From Cochliopodium minus (taxonomy: Eukaryota; Discosea; Himatismenida; Cochliopodiidae), in the NCBI GenBank assembly GCA_024220525.1, contig JAMYWO010000051.1:15543-41897 (forward strand): 26,355 nucleotides of DNA, given 5' to 3'. Positions 23,185-26,355 of the stretch are shown in pieces. The notes below the pieces were generated by a model, which did no database searches, was not told where the DNA came from, and saw only the letters and a program-made list of their open reading frames with translations. The position numbers were made by a program, and so were the translations under genes. How positions within the stretch are numbered: position 1 is the stretch's first letter; every line of letters starts with the position of its first letter.

Positions 23185-24723
23185 TCATTTTAGTTCAACT
23201 TCTGTTTCATTCAATTCCTTTTTAAAGGATTCAGGTTTGAAATAAGCGGATTTGTTAGAATCTGAAGAAACAGAAAGACTGTTCTTTTTAGGAGGGCTGG
23301 GTTTGAAGATCAAGTAAGCTAATTTATTCAATTAATAAAAATTAATAAAAATAAAATTAAAAAAAAAAATTATTGTTTACCTGTGCAACCTGCCAAAGAT
23401 TCTCCTGCTGCGGCAAAGCATAGAACAATAATTGAGAGAACAGGTTTAGATCTGTATTCTTTAACAGAGGCAATAGTCCAAACCACCATTGAAAATAAAG
23501 AAGAAACACCATGAAAGATGATAACAATACCTAAAACAAAACAAAAATAACTTTATAAAAAAAAAATATTTGAATTTATTAAAGGTAAAATTAAATTTAA
23601 ATTAAAATTCATTTAATTAATACCCAAATAAAAATACTTTTTGGCTCTTTTTGAACGGTTGTTTGTTTGTAGTTCAGAAAAAGCTCCAAATTTTAAAACC
23701 AATAGGATCCCGCAAAAATAAAATATGACAGTGAGAATGCCCGAAATGATGGCGTTGATTAAATTAATATTCAGTTTGTCCGGTTTGTAGGAAATACATA
23801 GGCCGACGAATGCAATATTACAAGCTATTATAAAAGCATAAAAGACGAACGTAAAAATGATTGGTATCCTTTTTTAATTTATAATGAATTAATAACGAAA
23901 AATAAATATTGAGTTGAGTTAAAATTAGAAAAAAACTTTCTTAGTAAAGATTTATTCATTGAAATATTATAATTTAAAAATAAAACAAATAAATTGATTA
24001 TATTAATATATTGATAAAAAAGATTATCTAAATGAAAAAAATAGGGAATATTTTGGTTTACCAAAACAATTTGAGAAAAGTGATTTTTTTCAACAAGAAA
24101 AAAAGATGAATGCACACACTAGTAAAACCAAGAGAAACAATCATGAAGGACAAATAAATCAGCTCGTAATAAACAGGAAACACTGTTATTCTATTCCAAT
24201 ACAAAAATGGGTCAGCCCAACAACATAGTCTTTTTAAAAAATAAAATTAAGATTATTTTGAAGAAAATATAATTTATTTACACCAGAACTTGGCCACATA
24301 TGAAAAATAAATAGATCAAATTGGCAAAATTAAGTTTCTTTTCAACTACAATGAACTCCACAAATCTCTTTGTACACAAAATAATCCCCAGCAAAAGTGC
24401 AGACAAAAAAAAAATTTGAAGAAAAATGATGCCTCCTTTGTTTATCTTGTCGAGTGGGTTGACAGAGCTGGTCAAATTCACTATTGCTATGTTAGTTGAG
24501 GAGAAAAAATACTTTTGTGCAAATTCCTTTTTTTATAATTGATTATTTTTAAATTTTTTTTATTCAAATATTTGCGCCATTTTCTCAAATAACGATATAA
24601 ATTGGAATTGGGACAAATGATAGAATATAGAATTTGAAATACCTGCTCAATGAATACTGATGGGATTGTTATGTTGTATTTTCCATGATTATCACTTTTC
24701 ACTCTCGAAAAAAACCAAGAAAA
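23185..24723 (-). CDS. PA-domain seven-helix receptor gene B, 3' exons (split gene)
   Basis: Exons 24723-24643 (partial), 24526-24282, 24229-24062, 23868-23624, 23530-23381 and 23318-23185 encode the end of the PA domain (from about SRVKSDNHGKYN), all seven helices and a tail KPSPPKKNSLSVSSDSNK ending in TGA. Exon boundaries match gene A exactly; exon 8 is one codon longer. Exons 4-5 and their intron are almost identical to gene A, while exons 6-9 differ at many residues. The 5' exons are at 1-516; with the 7 bases that gene A has at this point, the joined frame would be 448 residues with no stop. The gene is intact in biology and broken only by the assembly order, in my reading. Confidence 0.87.
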
Positions 24724-24724
24724 N
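24724..24724. other. Contig join (single N) between Y and Z
   Basis: A lone N cuts exon 4 of PA-receptor gene B; what follows is an (AAATAAAAT)n tract belonging to an intron of the C2-patatin gene. Gene A shows what should follow instead, and that sequence is at position 1. Confidence 0.92.
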
Positions 24725-24798
24725 AATAAATAAAATAAATAAAATAAATAAAATAAATAAAATAAATAAAATAAATAAAATAAATAAAATAAATAAAA
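24725..24798. repeat. (AAATAAAAT)n tandem repeat at contig edge
   Basis: Eight or so copies of a 9-base AAATAAAAT unit begin right at the contig join. It lies in the intron after patatin exon 7 and probably stopped the assembly. Confidence 0.85.
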
Positions 24799-24872
24799 TG
24801 ATTAATTTGGGATATAATTTATTTGTTGTGGCAAAAAATTCCAAAAAAAAAACTTTTTTAAATAATATTTAC

Positions 24873-25474
24873 CATAACATCCAATTTTTTTTTGTCGTCA
24901 TATTTTGCTTTGAAAGGAGAGTATTTTTTGGTGAGATCTGTAGTGAATATTTGCGAAGCATAATATCTATAGAGTGATGCACATTGCGAAGGAGAATATC
25001 CGATTGCAAGCAACAATGTCAAAAGGCCACCTTTAAAAAAATTAAAATTAAATTAAAAAAAAAATTAAAATTAAATTAAAAAAAATTAAACTTAAAATTA
25101 TTTTTTTTTTATTTTAGATTTTATTTAATACCAGTCGATGTTCCTGCTATTAAATCTACGTCATCTAAAAAATTGGGATATTTTTGTTGTATTCTTTGAA
25201 GGAGAACTGCTGTGAAAATTCCCCTAACTTTTTAAAAAAAATCGAACAAATTTTATTAAAAAAAATAAAAATCGACAAATTTTATAAAAAAAATAAAATC
25301 AATTTTTAATTTTTTTTTTTTACTTCCTCCACCGTCAAGAGATAAAACTCTGAAATATCTTTTTGGTTCCACGTAATCTTTAGAATGAACAAAATCATTA
25401 ACAGGTTTTTTCATCTTAGACAGCTTTAATTCAACAGGATCCAAAGCTAATTTTTAATTAATTAAAATGTTGAT

Positions 25475-25507
<33 letters not shown>

Positions 25508-26347
25508 ATAATAAAATAAAAAATAAAAAACAAAAAATTAAAAATTAAAAATTAAAAATAATTTTGTATTAAAAATTAAAAAATATAAAATTAAAAAAAA
25601 TAAAAAAATAAAAAATAAAAAATAATAAAATAATAAAATAAAAAATAAAAACAAAAAATTAAAAAATGTTAATAATTCAAAAATTATGAAAAAATAATAA
25701 AAAAATTTAAAAATGATTAATAATAAAATAAAAATTTTTTTAACTATTCCAAAAAAAAAAAAATTTTTTTTAACCAGCAGGAGGAATCATCTTTTTTTGT
25801 GTTTCTTCACTCATCCTTAGTTTTTCTTGACTAATAAGACTGATGTTAAGGTAGACTCTCCCATAAGAGAGCTCTTGTTCTTTGTTATTATTTTTAGACT
25901 TTATTCGGAAGAAAGTTTCCCACAAATTTTCCTGATTTCTTTTACAATAATTTTTTTTTTTTTTTTTAATTAAAAGAACAATCAAGTTGATTTTTTTTTA
26001 AAAAAACCTTTTGATCGAAGACAAAACCATGTCATATGTTATAGGACCCACAATACCCAAGTACTCATCCACCAACAAATTTCTGTTCCAAATCTTAATT
26101 TTATAATTAATTAAATAATTGAATTGGAGAAGTATTAAATTTTAAATTTTTTTTTTAAAAAAATTCTTAAAATAAATATTTTATTCATTTTTTTTTTTTT
26201 AATTTTTTTTTTACTTCAATTTCCAATGAGAAAGTGGAGCTCCATCCGAAGTAAAAGGTTTTTCCCCAAATAGGATTCTCTGAGTCTTTTGCTATGTTGG
26301 ACATCTCCAGATGTGGCCCATTTTTGAGTTTGGCATAAGATGTTGGC
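24873..26347 (-). CDS. C2-patatin phospholipase, middle exons with catalytic motifs
   Basis: Exons 26347-26215, 26093-26008, 25938-25775, 25446-25324, 25227-25132 and 25030-24873 join in phase; exon 1 is at 15041-14953. The C2 domain (YAKLKNG, NPIWGKTFYF, LVDEYLG) should bring the enzyme to membranes, often through calcium and phospholipid. A patatin domain follows: oxyanion-hole motif DGGGIRG, split by an intron after DGGG, then nucleophile motif GTSTG, split by an intron before its last Gly. These enzymes hydrolyse acyl esters of membrane lipids with a Ser-Asp dyad. The part with the catalytic Asp is beyond 24725 and is not in the window. About 285 residues are present in all. The intron at 25447-25774 is simple AT repeat. 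Confidence 0.87.
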
Positions 26348-26355
26348 CTGATCAT
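25390..26355. repeat. Better-quality copy of the duplicated patatin segment
   Basis: Matches 13799-14701 along its whole length. Here every patatin exon is open and in phase and the C2 NPxW motif is intact, so this is the reliable version. The match ends at the window edge, consistent with a contig-end overlap. Confidence 0.85.

Noticed and set aside
24660-24977. Plus-strand open frame with NKINKINKI repeats
   Set aside because: It reads the 9-base repeat at the contig edge and the antisense of patatin exon 7, and contains the N.
1-26355. Circular molecule, because the ends connect in a cyclic order
   Set aside because: The links give a linear order Z-Y-X. X's right end and Z's left end both stop in different introns of different genes, with no evidence of joining.
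1-26355. Transposons, tRNA, rRNA, or bacterial operon signals
   Set aside because: I found no transposase, reverse transcriptase, terminal inverted repeats, tRNA cloverleaf or rRNA-like stretch; all genes are eukaryotic in structure.

Overview
The window looks like nuclear DNA from an AT-rich, intron-dense, probably free-living amoeboid protist. Genes are split by short GT-AG introns made almost entirely of A/T runs. Start codons sit behind A-runs, TGA and TAA are both used as stops, and protein architectures are eukaryotic: F-box+SPRY, C2+patatin, ankyrin+coiled coil, and seven-helix receptors with large ectodomains. I cannot fix the lineage from sequence alone; an amoebozoan is my guess. 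All gene models were spliced by eye, and each accepted junction was checked for GT/AG and for reading phase.

The window is three contigs joined by single N bases: X = 1-13797, Y = 13799-24723, Z = 24725-26355. The order appears wrong. Y's head (13799-14701) is a degraded copy of Z's tail (25390-26355). Y's tail plus 7 missing bases runs straight into X's head, inside one receptor gene. The order that repairs both broken genes is Z-Y-X, all in the given orientation.

X carries the 5' exons of a PA-domain seven-helix receptor (gene B, minus), then a 29-exon gene for a 1551-residue cysteine-rich seven-helix receptor (minus, 888-7925). A 950-base intergenic region with a 22-bp palindrome follows. 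Next come a small membrane-protein gene with tiny exons (plus), the start of a secreted-protein gene (plus, cut off), a secreted GLUG-like beta-helix gene (minus, cut off), and an APC-family amino-acid/polyamine transporter (plus, cut off at the first N).

Y carries the 5' exons of a C2-patatin phospholipase (minus), a partly resolved spliced gene (minus), an F-box-SPRY gene (plus), an ankyrin-coiled-coil gene (minus), a complete PA-domain receptor (gene A, minus) and the 3' exons of gene B. Z carries the middle of the C2-patatin gene, including its DGGG and GTSTG catalytic motifs.

The shared theme is the cell surface and signalling: three seven-helix receptors with different ectodomains lie next to one another once the order is corrected, near a secreted repeat protein, a transporter, a lipid-cleaving enzyme and a likely ubiquitin-ligase adaptor. 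Nothing shows that they act in one pathway.
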